Assembly (NCBI GenBank): GCA_046351215.1
Contig: JAXLYX010000011.1
Span: forward strand, 1 to 64,000
Length of the DNA stretch: 64,000 bases
DNA from: JAXLYX01 sp046351215
GTDB taxonomy: Bacteria > Myxococcota_A > Polyangia > Polyangiales > Houyiibacteriaceae
Direction of reading: 5' to 3'
Shown: positions 61,264 through 64,000 of the stretch, in pieces
Layout: each line of letters opens with the position of its first letter
Position numbering within the stretch: position 1 is the first letter of the stretch
Notes under the pieces: generated by a model
Database searches by the model: none
Seen by the model: the letters and a program-made list of their open reading frames with translations, nothing else
What the model was told of the DNA's origin: nothing
Position numbers and translations under genes: made by a program

Positions 61264-64000
61264 TCAGTGCTTGTCGGTGTCGACGTTCTGGTTGGCCTCG
61301 CGGAGGCGGCGGCTGAGCATCCGGATGACGCCTTCGGCGATCTCCACCTGCTCGTGGAGGACCTCGTAGAATTCCTCGCTGCCGATCCGGAGGACCTCCG
61401 TGGGCTCGACGGCGACCGCCGTGGCGCTGCGGGGCGACGCGTCGAGCACCGCCATCTCGCCGAACGCCTCGCCCGCGCCGAGCGAGGCGAGACGCTCCCC
61501 GGCGTGCCGGATCTCGACCTTGCCGCGCACGACGACGTAGAGCGCGTCGCCCATGTCCCCCTCCTCGAAGATCGTGTCCTCTGGGCCGTACGTCTCGAGC
61601 TCGGAGACGCGTGCCAGGGGTGCGAGGTCCTCGCCTCGCAGCTTCTCGAACATCGGCGCGGTGCGGAGCACGAGGAGCTTCTCGACCGTGGAGTACATCG
61701 GTCCCTCCGTGATGGGCGGGTGTCGGGATTCGGCGAGCGTGGCGCGTGCGCGCCGGGCCACGGTCGCGTCGGGGTCGGCGGCGAGCGAGGTGGCGGCGTC
61801 CGCGGCGAGCTCGGGGGCGGTCGCCGCGAGCGCGACGAGCGCGGCCTCGCGGACGAGCGGATCCCGATGGACGACGAGTGGCGGCGCCTCGGTGCGGACG
61901 AGCACGTGTCGGTGGCGCCCGAGCGCGTCGAGCAGGATGGCCACCACGTAGGGGTTCGGGTGCCGGCACTGCTCGCGCACGAAATCGGCGGTGGAAGGCG
62001 CGGGCGGCAGCTTCGCGCGCGCGAGCTTCTCGTCGACGGGGACGTCGTCGAAGAAGGGCATCACGACGGGACGCAGCGAGGGCTCGAGCGTGGTGTCGAG
62101 GACCTCGAGGGCGTTGGCGCGTCGCGCCGGGATCTCGATGCGCTCGCGGACGAGGCGGATGGGCTCGGGCGGGTAGCGCAGCTCGAGGATCCGAAGCACG
62201 CGCCGGAGACCCCGGAGCGCGCGGAAGTCGACCGCCTCGTCGAGGAGCGGCGAGGCGAGCTCGGTCTTGGCGCGCTGCCAGCTGGCGACGACGTGCAGCG
62301 TCTCGGCGATCTCCCGCTCGAGCAGGGCACGCACGTCGGCGAGGGGCTCGGGCGGGCCCTCGAGCGACTCGCGCAGCCGTGACATCGCGGCGTAGATGCG
62401 CAGGCGGAGGTGCGAGTCGGGATCGCGGATCGAGGCCTTCAGCGTCGCGTAGCTCTCGCGCGTCCGGATCCCGCGGAGCACGCGGGGGATGGCGAGCCGG
62501 ACGTCGCGGTCCGTCTCCGGCGCGGCGAGGAGCGCGGCGAGCGGCTCGAGGGCGGGGTTGCCGACGGCCGAGAGCGCCGCGCTCGCACCGTTCCGCGCGG
62601 CCGGATCGGCGAGCAGTCGCAGGAGGTCGGGGACGAGGCGAGGATCGGCGACATCGCGCGCCGACTCGACCGCGGCGAGCCGCACGCGACGGTCTGGATC
62701 CTCGAGGAGCGCCCGCAGCCGCTTGGCTCCCGACCGACCGAGGGCGCCGAGGGCCTGGGCGGCGTCGCAGCGATCCTCGGGGAGGTTCGAGGCCGAGAGG
62801 ACCGAGAGCCGGCTCCCCGCCACCATCGCGCCCTCGAAGCCACCGTGCGAGAGCAGCCCCGCCATCGCGCTCGTGCGGACCACGCGCTCGGGATCGTCGA
62901 GGAGCGGCACGAGGGTGTCGATCGCCTCGTCTTCGTGGACCTCGGCGTGCGCCTCGGCCGCGGCCGCGCGGACCTCGGGGACGGGGTCGTGGAGCGCGCG
63001 AGAGATGGCCTCGTCGTCCGAGGGCGATCGCGTGGCTCGCGCGTGCGGGGCGAGACGCGAGAGGGCGGCGACCCGGATCACGGCGTCCGGATGGCTCGCG
63101 AGCCGCTCGAGGGCCGCGAGCACGCTCGGCTCGCCCGACGCTCCGAGCTCGTCGAGGGCCGCCAGCACCACGCGCGGGTCCGCCGACTCCAGCGCGGCGA
63201 CGAGCACCGCCTTTCCGCCGGCGTCGACGATGGGCTCGTCGCCGAGCGCGGCGAGCCCGCCGGCGCGCAGGGTGCTGGCGAGCTTCCAGAGGTAGAGCTT
63301 GCGGACGAGCGGGATGGCGGCGATCCAGCCGAGCACGAAGACCACGCTCACGTAGGACAGGTGGATCGGGCCGAGGCGCGACGCGAACGCGAGGAGCAGG
63401 AGGCCGCCGACACCATACGCGAGGGGCTTCACGCCCGCGTCGAGGAACGCTCGGGTGCGCACCTTCACGTCGGCCGCGAACGGCACGTAGAGCGCCTGCA
63501 CCGTCGTCTCGTGGATCGAGTACTGGAAGCCGTTGTCGGCGAACTTCATCACCGTCGCGATCGGCAGCGTCGGGACGCCGAGGAGCATCGCGCTGGCGGC
63601 GCCGAAGACCGTGGGCATCACGCTCATCCCGAGGCCGACGCCGAAGCGCGAGAGCAGGCGGGGCGTGACGAAGACCTGGAAGAGGAACGAGACGATCCCC
63701 GTCGCCGCGTAGAAGAAGCTGAAGAACTGCGCGAGGGCGTCCTCCCGGTAGGTGGCGCGGGCGACGGCCTTGAACTGGTAGTCGCCGACGGTGAGCGCCG
63801 AGAACGTGAGCAGGAACATCGCGCTGAGCGCCCACAGGTAGCGATCGCGGAGGAGCGAGGGCGGCGTGCGCGGCTTCCGCGCGCGACCCGCGAGCTTCGG
63901 AGCGGTGACGGGGCGCGGCTCCTTGCCGAGCACGAAGGCGTGCACCGCGACGACGGCCGCCATCGTGGCGAGCACGAAGAGGAGCTGCGGGGTGCCGATC
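61264..64000 (-). CDS. Nucleotide-transporter-like membrane protein fused to HEAT repeats and a cNMP-binding domain (partial)
   Basis: At least 911 residues; the frame is open to the window edge, so the N-terminus is missing. The visible part begins with several transmembrane helices that resemble Npt1/Npt2-type ATP/ADP transporters (VGDYQFKAVARATY, YSIHETTVQALYVP, VKPLAYGVGGLLLLAFA). A long HEAT-repeat solenoid follows (about 490 residues; DPRVVLAALDELGASG, DPVPEVRAAAAEAHAE and more). The C-terminal 140 residues are a cyclic-nucleotide-binding domain with GEMAVLDASPRSATAVA, including the phosphate-binding Arg. It forms an operon with the downstream Ser/Thr kinase. Confidence 0.88.
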   Translation of the reverse strand, partial: IGTPQLLFVLATMAAVVAVHAFVLGKEPRPVTAPKLAGRARKPRTPPSLLRDRYLWALSAMFLLTFSALTVGDYQFKAVARATYREDALAQFFSFFYAATGIVSFLFQVFVTPRLLSRFGVGLGMSVMPTVFGAASAMLLGVPTLPIATVMKFADNGFQYSIHETTVQALYVPFAADVKVRTRAFLDAGVKPLAYGVGGLLLLAFASRLGPIHLSYVSVVFVLGWIAAIPLVRKLYLWKLASTLRAGGLAALGDEPIVDAGGKAVLVAALESADPRVVLAALDELGASGEPSVLAALERLASHPDAVIRVAALSRLAPHARATRSPSDDEAISRALHDPVPEVRAAAAEAHAEVHEDEAIDTLVPLLDDPERVVRTSAMAGLLSHGGFEGAMVAGSRLSVLSASNLPEDRCDAAQALGALGRSGAKRLRALLEDPDRRVRLAAVESARDVADPRLVPDLLRLLADPAARNGASAALSAVGNPALEPLAALLAAPETDRDVRLAIPRVLRGIRTRESYATLKASIRDPDSHLRLRIYAAMSRLRESLEGPPEPLADVRALLEREIAETLHVVASWQRAKTELASPLLDEAVDFRALRGLRRVLRILELRYPPEPIRLVRERIEIPARRANALEVLDTTLEPSLRPVVMPFFDDVPVDEKLARAKLPPAPSTADFVREQCRHPNPYVVAILLDALGRHRHVLVRTEAPPLVVHRDPLVREAALVALAATAPELAADAATSLAADPDATVARRARATLAESRHPPITEGPMYSTVEKLLVLRTAPMFEKLRGEDLAPLARVSELETYGPEDTIFEEGDMGDALYVVVRGKVEIRHAGERLASLGAGEAFGEMAVLDASPRSATAVAVEPTEVLRIGSEEFYEVLHEQVEIAEGVIRMLSRRLREANQNVDTDKH

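Overview
The window is a GC-rich (about 70 percent), densely packed bacterial chromosome segment with about 57 protein genes, one group II intron and no tRNA, rRNA or CRISPR array that I can see. The gene content points to a myxobacterium-like member of the Myxococcota: soluble Hanks-type Ser/Thr kinases, an FHA-linked sigma54-activator-like regulator, an OmpA protein with TSP3 calcium repeats, a PEGA-domain protein, roughly eleven predicted lipoproteins, a tandem PPK2 enzyme and a nucleotide-transporter/HEAT/cNMP-binding fusion. This assignment is inference from gene content. Frequent GTG starts and 4-nt stop/start overlaps (ATGA, GTGA, TTGA) show many translationally coupled gene pairs.

Layout. 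1-6.8 kb: acyl-CoA metabolism (enoyl-CoA hydratase/isomerase family, AMP-dependent acyl ligase, metallo-beta-lactamase hydrolase), an EXPERA membrane protein beside a 3-beta-HSD-like dehydrogenase, and serine acetyltransferase. 6.8-18.5 kb: an RNase Z-like hydrolase, then the most interesting part. A fatty acyl-AMP ligase and an acyl carrier protein run leftward. An OmpA gene, a complete group II intron and a four-gene operon run rightward; the operon encodes a ketosynthase, an inactive chain-length-factor-like partner, a serine-palmitoyltransferase-like alpha-oxoamine synthase and a GMC oxidoreductase. Together these look like a dedicated lipid assembly line: activate a fatty acid, load it on ACP, elongate it, condense it with an amino acid, then oxidise. 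I did not recognise it as a described cluster.

18.5-29 kb (mostly leftward): DarP/YjgA, a degenerate FHA sigma54-activator relative, a PRXL2-like thioredoxin-fold protein, a tandem DsbA lipoprotein, CbiX, a fructosamine-kinase-family gene overlapping a low-molecular-weight phosphatase (a likely protein-deglycation pair), an L,D-transpeptidase lipoprotein, a quinone oxidoreductase and an HSL-type esterase. 29-40 kb: mostly exported proteins, including an outer-membrane barrel, a 1035-residue lipoprotein of unknown function behind a clear promoter and a 39-bp inverted repeat, a FadL-type channel, a HEAT-repeat lipoprotein, a lipase, a glutaredoxin lipoprotein and a parvulin lipoprotein.

40-50 kb: two overlapping hotdog thioesterases, an RlmN-family radical SAM enzyme, a chalcone-isomerase-like exported protein, an endoglycoceramidase-like GH5 lipoprotein, the GTPases Der and Era, Lgt, and a SUMF1-fold protein. 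50-64 kb: two Ser/Thr kinases sharing a Cys-ribbon/kinase/coiled-coil plan, a TPR/PEGA protein, a metallopeptidase-like lipoprotein, a coupled TalC/outer-membrane protein/Nudix/NAD-kinase operon, polyphosphate:AMP phosphotransferase, and at the right edge the transporter-HEAT-cNMP fusion, cut by the window end. All identifications come from reading translations and motifs by eye; no database search was run.
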